A DNA stretch of 23,740 bases from CALUTH01 sp964452495 (GTDB taxonomy: Bacteria; Cyanobacteriota; Vampirovibrionia; Gastranaerophilales; Gastranaerophilaceae): contig CAYVMC010000029.1 in NCBI GenBank assembly GCA_964452495.1, positions 1-23,740 on the forward strand, written 5' to 3'. How positions within the stretch are numbered: the stretch's first letter is position 1; every line of letters begins with the position of its first letter. This document shows positions 15,754 through 23,740 of this stretch, piece by piece. Below the pieces are notes generated by a model. That model was not told where the DNA came from. It was given only the letters and a program-made list of their open reading frames with translations, and did no database searches. Position numbers and translations under genes: made by a program.

Positions 15754-18192
15754 CTAAGTATCTATATTTGTTGCATATACAGCATTTGCTTCAATAAAAT
15801 CTCGCCGAGGTTCTACTTTATCACCCATTAATATATCAAATAACTGGTCACACATCATAGCATCCTCTATGCTAACTTTTAATAAAGTTCTGGTCTCAGG
15901 ATCCATAGTTGTTTCCCATAACTGCTGCGGCATCATTTCACCTAAACCTTTGAACCTTTGAATAGTTAAACCTTTTTGACCTCTATCATCAACCAGTTTT
16001 TGTAATTGCTCAAAAGACTTAATTTCTATTTGCTCAGTATCCGTTTCCAGTATAAGAATCTTTTCTTCTTCAATAAGGAAATCACGGATAAGCGGATAGG
16101 AATTACTTAAACGTTTGTATTCATTACTTTTTATAATATTTGAAGTAATCAGGACAAAATCATCATCTGTAGTATGAAGTACTATAGCGTATCTTGCGAC
16201 TTCTGGACTGTATTTAATTTCTACACGGTAATTTTTTGCTTCTGTAATCCCATAATTTTCTGCGTGATCTTTTAAATAGTGGTCTAAGTAAGCAATAATT
16301 TCGTTCATTTTTGCCTGATCTTCAAAATCTTCAGCCTTAATACCTGAACGTATCAACCCTCGCAGTACAACAGCAGGAATAATATTCAATATTGGATTAT
16401 TATAAGAACGATAAAACGTACTCATATTATGTAAAAGTGTGAGCAACTCATCACCGGACTTAACCTTAGTCTTTGTTTTATCTGAAAGACTAAGAGATTT
16501 TATCCCGCGTTCCTTAAGCATCTTATCCAGAGCATGTTCATCGTAAAGATACTCCGACGTTTTGCCAGTTGTAATCTTGAACAACGGCGGCTGTGCAATA
16601 TATACATACCCGTTATCAATTAACGGCTTTGCATATCTAAAGAAGAATGTTAATAACAATGTTCTTATATGCGCCCCATCGACATCTGCATCTGTCATAA
16701 TTATAATTTTATGATAACGAAGCTTATCAAGATTAATTTCATCTTCATTCTTGCTAATATTAATACCAAATGCCTGTACCATAGACTGAATTTCGTTGTT
16801 ACCATAAATCTTATCAAGGCGAGCCCTTTCTACATTAAGAATTTTACCTCTTAATGGTAGAATAGCCTGAAACATTCTGTTTCTACCTTGTTTTGCAGAA
16901 CCGCCTGCAGAATCTCCCTCAACAAGGAAAATCTCACATTTTTCAGGTTCACGGTTGGAACAGTCTGCAAGTTTGCCGGGGAGAGTAGACGTTTCAAGTG
17001 CAGATTTACGTCTGGTAAGTTCTCTTGCTTTTCTTGCAGCTTCTCTTGCGCGCTGTGCTTGCAAAGTTTTTTCAATAATTGTCTTTGCAAGTTTAGGATT
17101 AAATTCCAGCCACTCTTGGAATTTTTCTCTTATAGTATCCTGAACAGCACCCATAGCTTCTTGATTACCAAGCTTCTCTTTTGTTTGTCCTTCAAATTCC
17201 GGATTTTCAATTTTAACACTGACAATTGCAGTCAACCCTTCTCTTACATCATCACCGGAAAGATTTTGGTCTGAATCTTTAAGAATATTATTTTTACGTG
17301 CATAATCGTTTAATACACGGGTGATACCATTTCTAAATCCTGTTAAGTGGGTTCCGCCATGATGAGTATTAATATTATTGGCAAATGAGAGTATACAATC
17401 ATTGTATGCATCCGTATACTGCATAGCAATTTCAACTTTCATTTTATCAACCATTTTATCAATATAAATCGGTTCATCAAAAAGAACAGTTTTATTCTTA
17501 TTTAGGAATGAAACATAGCTGCCTATTCCGCCTTCGTAATGAAATACCTGTTCTGCTTCTGAAACATCGTCATGCATAACGATTTTTAAACCCTTATTTA
17601 AGAATGCCATCTCCCTAAAACGGGTAGCAACAATATCTCTGTCAATTTCGGTTGTTTCAGTAAATATTTCCGGATCCAGCCAGAAAGTAGATTTTGTTCC
17701 TGTTTTTGTAGTTGGTTTTATTTTTTCTACTGGTCCTGTCGGTTCCCCCCGTAAGTATTCCTGACGCCATACATACCCGTCACGTGATACTTCAACAAGC
17801 ATTTTTTCTGAAAGAGCGTTCACAACAGATGCACCAACACCATGCAGCCCGCCGGATACTTTATAACCTCCATCTCCAAATTTACCGCCGGCATGAAGCA
17901 CCGTATGCACAATTTCAAGTGCGGACTTACCTGATTCCGGCTTTATATCAACAGGGATACCGCGCCCGTTATCTTCAACTGTAACACTGTTATCTTTGTG
18001 AATAGTTACATGAATTTCCGTACAATAACCTGCAAGACTTTCATCAATAGAGTTATCTACTATTTCATAAATACAGTGATGCAAACCTCTCTGAGATGTA
18101 GACCCAATGTACATACCGGGCCTCATTCTGACAGCTTCTAACCCCTCTAATACACGTATATTACTGGCATCATAACTGCTCTGTGTCATCAT
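15754..18192 (-). CDS. gyrB: DNA gyrase subunit B
   Basis: This is the ATPase subunit of DNA gyrase, which introduces negative supercoils with GyrA. The GHKL ATPase domain has EIVDNSIDESLAG, VEDNGRGIPVD and GLHGVGASVVNALS. The transducer domain follows, then the TOPRIM domain with EGDSAGGSAKQGRNR and the metal-binding DADVDGAHIRTL. The C-terminal QRFKGLGEMMPQQLWETTMD is the gyrase tail. The ATG at 18192 (812 aa) is chosen over a TTG six codons upstream because AGAGGGG sits just before it. The length matches a standard GyrB without the proteobacterial insertion. ParE is the alternative, but the motifs and the housekeeping context favour GyrB. It heads the gyrB-adk-map unit. Confidence 0.96.
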   Translation of the reverse strand: MMTQSSYDASNIRVLEGLEAVRMRPGMYIGSTSQRGLHHCIYEIVDNSIDESLAGYCTEIHVTIHKDNSVTVEDNGRGIPVDIKPESGKSALEIVHTVLHAGGKFGDGGYKVSGGLHGVGASVVNALSEKMLVEVSRDGYVWRQEYLRGEPTGPVEKIKPTTKTGTKSTFWLDPEIFTETTEIDRDIVATRFREMAFLNKGLKIVMHDDVSEAEQVFHYEGGIGSYVSFLNKNKTVLFDEPIYIDKMVDKMKVEIAMQYTDAYNDCILSFANNINTHHGGTHLTGFRNGITRVLNDYARKNNILKDSDQNLSGDDVREGLTAIVSVKIENPEFEGQTKEKLGNQEAMGAVQDTIREKFQEWLEFNPKLAKTIIEKTLQAQRAREAARKARELTRRKSALETSTLPGKLADCSNREPEKCEIFLVEGDSAGGSAKQGRNRMFQAILPLRGKILNVERARLDKIYGNNEIQSMVQAFGINISKNEDEINLDKLRYHKIIIMTDADVDGAHIRTLLLTFFFRYAKPLIDNGYVYIAQPPLFKITTGKTSEYLYDEHALDKMLKERGIKSLSLSDKTKTKVKSGDELLTLLHNMSTFYRSYNNPILNIIPAVVLRGLIRSGIKAEDFEDQAKMNEIIAYLDHYLKDHAENYGITEAKNYRVEIKYSPEVARYAIVLHTTDDDFVLITSNIIKSNEYKRLSNSYPLIRDFLIEEEKILILETDTEQIEIKSFEQLQKLVDDRGQKGLTIQRFKGLGEMMPQQLWETTMDPETRTLLKVSIEDAMMCDQLFDILMGDKVEPRRDFIEANAVYATNIDT

Positions 18193-18226
18193 ATATCCCC
18201 TCTTTTTCAAATCTGGCTATATCATT

Positions 18227-18255
18227 AGTATAATACAAACAAAAAATCCGCACAA
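18227..18255 (-). promoter_or_regulatory. Candidate gyrB promoter
   Basis: On the minus strand, TTGTGC (18250-18255) and TATACT (18227-18232) are 17 bases apart, about 35 bases upstream of the gyrB ATG. The -10 box is good and the -35 box is partial (TTG conserved). Confidence 0.5.
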
Positions 18256-18313
18256 ATAAATTTTTACTTACAGAGTAGTATTTCACGTATAGTCATAAAA
18301 GATTAAATTAATT

Positions 18314-18351
18314 ATTAAGTGCTTAATTTTTATTATCAACATGTGAAAAAC
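18314..18351. other. Dyad and DnaA-box-like sequences upstream of gyrB
   Basis: In the 176-base gap between gyrB and the next gene there is a dyad, ATTAAG-TG-CTTAAT (18314-18327), resembling an operator. Close by are TTATCAACA (18333-18341), one mismatch from the E. coli DnaA box, and TGTGAAAAA (18343-18351), one mismatch from the inverted cyanobacterial-type box. They could regulate gyrB or, on the other reading, help end the upstream gene. All are short and AT-rich, so chance matches are likely. Confidence 0.2.
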
Positions 18352-18368
18352 ATAAAAAATAAAATATG

Positions 18369-18779
18369 TTAATCCAGTGATTTGGAAGCATCTTCAAGTT
18401 CCTTCATGTATTTAAGAACCTGTTTTGAAAAGTTATCCTCAGATAATTCTCTCAAGATTTCAGCTTTTGTCCCTTTAGTGAGAGATAGACTTGCAGAATA
18501 CTGTGTATCAGGAATCCCTGAAGATAATATAACCCGTCTGGAATTCCTTATATCAACCGGATCCGCTATAATTTTAAGCTTGTACTCTTTAGTATTATTA
18601 ACAATAGTTTCCACTACAGGTACAAAATCAAGGTTTTCTGGAACCTCTCGCTCTGCCCGTGTAAATAATTTCTTTACAGTACTCTGTACACTTTCTAATG
18701 CCGATACAGTTTTTTTAGAATCCATTTTTAATCCTTTTGTATTTATATTATCAGATGACTGTACTTTCTTTATGTCCAT
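18369..18779 (-). CDS. Hypothetical protein of 136 aa downstream of the giant RelA/SpoT-like gene
   Basis: I do not recognise this protein. It has no signal peptide or membrane segment and is highly charged. A Lys/Ser-rich N-terminus leads to a helix (TVSALESVQSTVKKLFTRAE), then a stretch likely to form strands (FVPVVETIVNNTKEYKLKII, RRVILSSGIPDTQYSASLSL), then C-terminal helices ending in KYMKELEDASKSLD. Two starts are possible. The ATG at 18779 has AAAGG about 12 bases away; the ATG at 18725 (118 aa) has AAAGGA at a better 7 bases. It begins 45 bases after the giant gene and no terminator separates them, so co-transcription is likely. A partner role (antitoxin, immunity protein or chaperone) is a guess from position only. 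Confidence 0.7.
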   Translation of the reverse strand: MDIKKVQSSDNINTKGLKMDSKKTVSALESVQSTVKKLFTRAEREVPENLDFVPVVETIVNNTKEYKLKIIADPVDIRNSRRVILSSGIPDTQYSASLSLTKGTKAEILRELSEDNFSKQVLKYMKELEDASKSLD

Positions 18780-18824
18780 AGCTTTTATTACCTTTCAACA
18801 TTATATCGATTTCACTGATATTTA

Positions 18825-21800
18825 TCAAGTTTCATGAACTGCAGCCAATCCATCTTCAGATATGAGATACAATTGCTTATTTTGTTCTGTTATATTTGTA
18901 TATGAATCCTTAAATACATTTTCTCCGCGTTTTATTGCGTCATCAAACATTTTCGTAATATCAGGTTTAGTACAATTTTGTATACCAAGTGCCTTAAGTC
19001 TGTAATAAGTATAAACATCACTTCTATATTTTTCATAAAGTTTTTTACCGCTATCCGTAAGATTATTCAAAACATTTCTATATACATTGTATTTGTTTCC
19101 TCTAACAGTAAGTTTGTTTTCCTGAATATCATAAGGAACATGTTCAAGTTCGGCAAAAACATCAACTTCTGCATCACGGAATTGAAGCTCCATCAAATCA
19201 TCACTGCCCTCAATTTTTAAATTCATCTGCCCCGCAGTATAACCGGAATCGCGCGTTGAACCAGCATGAATAAAACCCTCACCATCATAGGAAACAACAG
19301 GAATTTTTTTACCTGTCTTCTGCTCCACAGCATCAGATATTCGATATAACTGATTTGCTGAAAAATATGGAAGCTTTTCATCCCAAGAGGTTGAATAGTT
19401 ACTGATTTTTGAAATACTAATCTTACCTTCCGACACAAGTTCAATAATTTTATTAACAAAACGATCACTTCTGTTCTCTATTGCAATATCTCTAACAGCA
19501 CGCTTTTGAGAGTCAGTAAGCCGGCTCCAGAGCATTCCGTTAAATCCGTTATTATAAAAATCACTAACCGCATCAGAAAGAGTTATACTACTTCCCTCAA
19601 AAGCATCCTTGTGAGTTTGTGCCGCATTTTTTACTATTAAATTGATATCTATATCTAATCTCTGAGCAGCCCCCGGGATAACCCTGAAACCATAAGAATC
19701 TTTAACAAGTGCCGTTAATGTAGGATCCAATAAATCCTTAACTTCTAAATCAAGTATTTCTTTTACCAATTTACTTTCAATAGAAGATACTGATTTTCCT
19801 CTTCCATTTACTCTTCCGTAAACAGAGTTTTCGCTATCAGGAACAAGCCACATTCCTTTTCCTGTACTTTCCGGTGAAACATTCAAATCAAGCAATTCTG
19901 CAATTAACTGCGTATTTTTCTCTGAATTATTAAGAGTCCTTTCTCCAAGTAATTCCGCAAAATGGCTAACTCTTGCTTTAGCACTTGCATTAGTAAGTAA
20001 ATCAAATGCAAGGCTTATTTCTACAGCATTTTCTTCAGGATTTTTCAATTTAGCAAGTTTCTTTAAAAAGACATTAATATTATCTTCCAGTATTTCTTTT
20101 TCTTTATACGTGTAACTATCTATAGATTTTATGAATTGTTCGATATTCCAATCATTTATACCATTAATTCCGCTGATATTTTTTATTTTATCTATGAGAG
20201 TTGTTAATTGTTTACTAATATTTGCATTTATACTTGTAACACTTGAACCGTAATTCTCCGGCATATATAAGATTTTTGTAGTAAGTTTTTTGGACTCGTC
20301 AAGTTTAGTGGGCCATGAACTTTGTAATTCGGCAAACGAATCCAGGTGATAAGTATTATTAGGGAATTGACCTATCAAATTTATATCAGAAGTAAATTCA
20401 GGCAAGTCCTCATAATTAATTTTTTGATATGTTCGACCTGTAACTATTGGAACATCTTTACCGGCAACCGCTTTTGAGTACGATTTCATAAACTCAACAA
20501 ACTCATCCCTTACCTGATCATTATAAGCCTTATTTCCTGTTATTTCAAAACCGTTAACAAGTAAAACCGGCTCATTTGTCATATTATCTGTCATCCACAG
20601 AACCTTAGCTTTACCAATTGTCACTCCTGCAGAGTTTTTAAGCTCTATGATATTATCCACAACATGGGAGAGTGAATGAATAATAGCTTGCTTATTACAT
20701 CCGTCTAAAGATATACAGCACTGGCAGTAATGCCCCTGAAATAAATCATGTTTTGTATCACGCTTCCACAAACTAATCGAAAGTTTTTCACTTTCAGGAA
20801 CAGAACTGTATTCTTTTAACGATTTTATTCTTGCTGCAAAATGGTCTTTTAAATCCATTAAATTAGCATTTTTTAGATGCATACCACACTCTTTAGTAAA
20901 TTTCAGAAGTTGATTTGTGTACTGAAGTAAATCACTATTCTTTATATTCCCGCCGTCTTTTGCATACAAAGATACGCCGTCATAAGCTATACTACAATCC
21001 TTTACATAATCTGCAAGAAGTTTTTTCAATTTATCATCTGTATATATAATGTTCAAATCTGTATTCAGACTTTTTAAAACTGCATCATTAGAGTTTGTTT
21101 TTGGTTTAAATTCAAATTCCCTTACTCCGTCATATTCCATCCATTGCTCAAAATCCAAACCTGCATCTTTAAAATTTCTACGTGTTTGAATATTCAAAGC
21201 ACCATTTGGAGTACCATTTGCAAATAAAAACTCTTTATACTTATTATCCAGTGAAGAAGTAATAAGATTACGAAGCAGCAAAGCATCTTCATCTCTTAAA
21301 GCATATTTTTTCAGCACAGAGAGCAGGTAAGGCAAGTACTCAATATCCCATCCTGCAAAATCAGGAGTAAACTCTGCATATTTTCCCCCAAGCCCTTTTC
21401 CTATAAGTTTTTTGGTTTCATTTAGTGCTTTTTCTACATCAAATACACCATCTTTATAGCACACGTTATATACTTGTTGTAAATCGTCACTATCTTTTAA
21501 AGCAGTACTAATAGCAAGCAGTTGCTTAAATTCATTATCCTTCATTATTCCGCTTGTACCTCTAGCCTGGAAGATCTCACGCCATATATTAGTATCATTT
21601 CCCTTTCCCAACGAGATTAAATCCGCAAAATATTGCCAAAATTTCGTAACAGATTCATTATGTACAAGTGCTCTCAGATGCCCTTCTCCTATCACACTTT
21701 GTACGAGCATATATAGTGGTATCGCCTCTCCTTCATGATCAAGAATAGTTTCAAAGGCTTCTTTTGGTATCAGCTGCTGTTGTACCATCTTTTTCATCTT

Positions 21801-23740
21801 TTCCAATTCCAAAACAGAAATTTCTTTAGCACTGAAAAATTGTTTATTAAAATCTTTTAAGTCTATTTTATCGTTGAAGTTTTTATTTGCATAATGCCAA
21901 GCCGAATTTTTTACCACATCATCCCCAAACTTGTATACCGCAAACTCTATAACCTCTTCAGGAACAAGGTTACCTTCTGTCAAATCAGCAAAAATCCATT
22001 TTAAATCATTATCAGCATTGATTTGTTTTAGAACTTTATCAAAGTCACTCGCCGTAAATGTGCCGTTTTTCCCGACAACCATTGTTTGTATTTTTTCAGG
22101 AAGATTAGACATAAAATCATCTAGAGTTTCTTTTCTTATTTTTCCAAGCAGTTTACCTGCTTCCGCCCTGTTTGTACATGTTTTTAAATATTCTTCAAAC
22201 TCTGCAAAAGTTTTGCAACCAAAAGTTTCGCCGCGCTCAAAATACTTATTAAACGTACTTTCATACGAATCAGATGCTGTTTTCTGATAAAGAGGAACAT
22301 TATCGTCCTTTACAGCAAAATATTCTAATAATTTCTTGCCTTTTGACTTTATAATAAATTCTTCTAAAATATATGTGTCTGCAATCACTTTATTATTTTT
22401 TATAAAACTGTTAATAATCTTTATAATTTCACTCTCATTAAACTCTATATCTTCCCACTGTGTATGCACTAATAAAGATGAAATATTTCTTTTAGAGATA
22501 ACATCGTATTCGTAAGAGTCATTTATTTTAGAAACCGCTGTCAATACTTTATAGTTCTTTTCATCAACCCATTTAGGATTTATCCCCCATCTAGCCTCGC
22601 ACTTATCAATAAAATCTTTAACGCTATAAACACTCTCTCCGGTAAATTTAGCGATAGAACATATTTCATCAGCATAATCTGAGAAGTTATTATCAAGCAT
22701 AAACATAAAATCTTTAGGAGTAACCTTTTCTCCTGAAATTCTATCAGCTATTAAGATAGCATTGATAATTTCGTCATTAAATGCATTTTTATCTACATAC
22801 TTATAAATTTTATCAAGTTCACTTTCTGTAAAATATGATGTTTTATCACAAAAATTTGAGAAAAAGCTTATTACATGGTCTTTCGCCTTATGACCATTCA
22901 GTTTATATTTTGATGATGCTATTTTAGTATCGATACTATCAAGTATTTTATATAACGGCTCCATAGAGATATTTGTATCCGCTATTTTATCTGCTAATAC
23001 ACATATTGAGATTAAGTCGCCAGTACAGCAATTTCTTGTAAGCATCTCATTTACTAAAGTTTCATTTTTATCAAACAAGTTGAGGAATGTCCATATACCA
23101 CCAAAATTGATTTCTGAGGCTTTTATTCCCTGAACTTGGTTAAAATAGTTATTAAGGGCATCCACTTGCTTATCTGTTTTTAAATCGTCCAGCAACTTCC
23201 TAATTTTGAAATAATCACACTCTACTTTGTTATTTAATAGGCGTAGTACAATTTCACTTTTTTTGTTAGTCAATAGAGGAAGCACTTTCCGGTATTCAGG
23301 CTCTAGAAAGATACCAGAAGTTGCCTGTATAAAATCATTGATATGCCTTTCATCAACCTTACCAGATGCTATATTTTGAGCAGTCACTTCATCAATAAAT
23401 TCTGAATTACTGGTTATCGGAATAGCATCTTGCTGTTTTTCAACGGTTTTAGCTGTGGTTTTAACTGTAGAAATATCATCCGCCGATAAAATATCTTTAA
23501 CCGTCTCAAGTTCTGGTGACAAAAGTTTATCATTGTTGACACCTATCATACTTTTATCTTGTAAATTTTGGTTTAAACTAATATCAGGAATTATGTCATC
23601 AGCCCTAGAAACAGCATCTGAAGGAATATTATTTGTGTTTATATCTATATTTGTTTTATGAAATAATCCGGCAAACTTGTTTCCCGCCTTTCCAGCAGCT
23701 TTAAATCCGCCGCCAATAACTGGTGCCATAGCAGCCCCGC
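18825..23740 (-). CDS. Giant multidomain protein with C-terminal RelA/SpoT-like nucleotidyltransferase domain (N-terminus cut by window edge)
   Basis: At least 1,634 residues, numbered from the ATG at 23729; the frame stays open to the window edge, so the true start is probably outside. The visible N-terminus is Gly/Ala-rich (APVIGGGFKAAGKAG). Residues about 100-950 are mostly predicted helical and unrecognised, with weak internal similarity around 245-265, 327-346 and 359-376. A Cys/His cluster (GHYCQCCISLDGC, H1000 to C1011) follows. Four RelA/SpoT synthetase motifs come next in order: GRGKSVSSIESKL (1309-1321), KDSYGFRVI (1343-1351), DSGYTAGQMNL (1494-1504), and ELQFRD with FAELEHVPYD (1514-1534). 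Asp1344 and Glu1514 align with the metal-binding acids of (p)ppGpp synthetases. Related folds make alarmones, pyrophosphorylate tRNA (toxSAS) or act as effectors. No hydrolase HD domain is visible. Domain call good, function open. Confidence 0.8.
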   Translation of the reverse strand, partial: GAAMAPVIGGGFKAAGKAGNKFAGLFHKTNIDINTNNIPSDAVSRADDIIPDISLNQNLQDKSMIGVNNDKLLSPELETVKDILSADDISTVKTTAKTVEKQQDAIPITSNSEFIDEVTAQNIASGKVDERHINDFIQATSGIFLEPEYRKVLPLLTNKKSEIVLRLLNNKVECDYFKIRKLLDDLKTDKQVDALNNYFNQVQGIKASEINFGGIWTFLNLFDKNETLVNEMLTRNCCTGDLISICVLADKIADTNISMEPLYKILDSIDTKIASSKYKLNGHKAKDHVISFFSNFCDKTSYFTESELDKIYKYVDKNAFNDEIINAILIADRISGEKVTPKDFMFMLDNNFSDYADEICSIAKFTGESVYSVKDFIDKCEARWGINPKWVDEKNYKVLTAVSKINDSYEYDVISKRNISSLLVHTQWEDIEFNESEIIKIINSFIKNNKVIADTYILEEFIIKSKGKKLLEYFAVKDDNVPLYQKTASDSYESTFNKYFERGETFGCKTFAEFEEYLKTCTNRAEAGKLLGKIRKETLDDFMSNLPEKIQTMVVGKNGTFTASDFDKVLKQINADNDLKWIFADLTEGNLVPEEVIEFAVYKFGDDVVKNSAWHYANKNFNDKIDLKDFNKQFFSAKEISVLELEKMKKMVQQQLIPKEAFETILDHEGEAIPLYMLVQSVIGEGHLRALVHNESVTKFWQYFADLISLGKGNDTNIWREIFQARGTSGIMKDNEFKQLLAISTALKDSDDLQQVYNVCYKDGVFDVEKALNETKKLIGKGLGGKYAEFTPDFAGWDIEYLPYLLSVLKKYALRDEDALLLRNLITSSLDNKYKEFLFANGTPNGALNIQTRRNFKDAGLDFEQWMEYDGVREFEFKPKTNSNDAVLKSLNTDLNIIYTDDKLKKLLADYVKDCSIAYDGVSLYAKDGGNIKNSDLLQYTNQLLKFTKECGMHLKNANLMDLKDHFAARIKSLKEYSSVPESEKLSISLWKRDTKHDLFQGHYCQCCISLDGCNKQAIIHSLSHVVDNIIELKNSAGVTIGKAKVLWMTDNMTNEPVLLVNGFEITGNKAYNDQVRDEFVEFMKSYSKAVAGKDVPIVTGRTYQKINYEDLPEFTSDINLIGQFPNNTYHLDSFAELQSSWPTKLDESKKLTTKILYMPENYGSSVTSINANISKQLTTLIDKIKNISGINGINDWNIEQFIKSIDSYTYKEKEILEDNINVFLKKLAKLKNPEENAVEISLAFDLLTNASAKARVSHFAELLGERTLNNSEKNTQLIAELLDLNVSPESTGKGMWLVPDSENSVYGRVNGRGKSVSSIESKLVKEILDLEVKDLLDPTLTALVKDSYGFRVIPGAAQRLDIDINLIVKNAAQTHKDAFEGSSITLSDAVSDFYNNGFNGMLWSRLTDSQKRAVRDIAIENRSDRFVNKIIELVSEGKISISKISNYSTSWDEKLPYFSANQLYRISDAVEQKTGKKIPVVSYDGEGFIHAGSTRDSGYTAGQMNLKIEGSDDLMELQFRDAEVDVFAELEHVPYDIQENKLTVRGNKYNVYRNVLNNLTDSGKKLYEKYRSDVYTYYRLKALGIQNCTKPDITKMFDDAIKRGENVFKDSYTNITEQNKQLYLISEDGLAAVHET

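Noticed and set aside
16851..17090. Minus-strand 79-codon frame overlapping gyrB in another frame
   Set aside because: It overlaps the GyrB TOPRIM-flanking region in a different frame and has no independent signals.
16888..17274. Open frame on the plus strand within gyrB
   Set aside because: It runs antisense to a fully conserved part of GyrB, its translation is Cys/Phe-rich with no family resemblance, and it lacks a ribosome-binding site.
23730..23740. Treating the ATG at 23729 as the true start of the giant protein
   Set aside because: The same frame continues as Gly-Ala-Ala to the window edge and the sequence before the ATG is a poor ribosome-binding site, so the gene is reported as cut by the window. 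A start at 23729 cannot be fully excluded.
1..23740. CRISPR arrays, tRNA/rRNA genes, insertion sequences, prophage genes
   Set aside because: I looked for regular short repeats, tRNA-like cloverleaf ends, transposase or integrase motifs and terminal inverted repeats and saw none. The gaps between genes are all under 200 bases.

Overview
The window is an AT-rich bacterial chromosome segment with 18 intact protein genes and one very large gene cut by the right-hand edge. I see no tRNA, rRNA, CRISPR array or mobile element. The closest fit I can propose is a non-photosynthetic relative of the Cyanobacteria (Melainabacteria/Vampirovibrionia, perhaps the gut Gastranaerophilales). The reasons are the minC-minD-minE order, the low GC, fermentative-type housekeeping genes and a flagellar cap gene. 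This placement is inference, not proof.

Layout, left to right. (1) A lone flagellar filament-cap gene, fliD (minus), has its own sigma70-type promoter. Divergent from it is a small membrane-anchored, proline-rich protein gene (plus) ending in a strong hairpin. (2) A long minus-strand gene run reads yebC, ssb, a DUF1537 acid-sugar kinase, pdxA, minC, minD, minE. Most junctions overlap or are tightly spaced; the exception is an 81-base gap before minC. It combines translation or gene-expression quality control, DNA maintenance, a two-enzyme acid-sugar or B6 step, and placement of the division site. (3) A small glutaredoxin-like gene (plus) meets, stop codon against stop codon, a five-gene minus-strand signalling operon. 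In transcription order this is a GAF + HD-GYP protein, a secreted TPR protein, two NarL/LuxR-type response regulators and a pentapeptide-repeat protein. No histidine kinase lies nearby. (4) A family 2 glycosyltransferase (plus) is divergent from that operon and ends in a bidirectional hairpin. (5) gyrB-adk-map (minus) form a compact housekeeping cluster with a recognisable promoter before gyrB. (6) At the right end, a 136-residue protein of unknown function lies 45 bases downstream of a protein of at least 1,634 residues.

The most interesting object is the giant protein. Its C-terminal quarter carries four motifs in the order expected of a RelA/SpoT-type nucleotidyltransferase, the fold of (p)ppGpp synthetases and toxSAS toxins. 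These are preceded by about 1,300 residues of mostly unrecognised, probably helical sequence and a Cys/His-rich cluster near residue 1000. Together with the small downstream gene it is a candidate for an undescribed toxin, effector or alarmone-type system.
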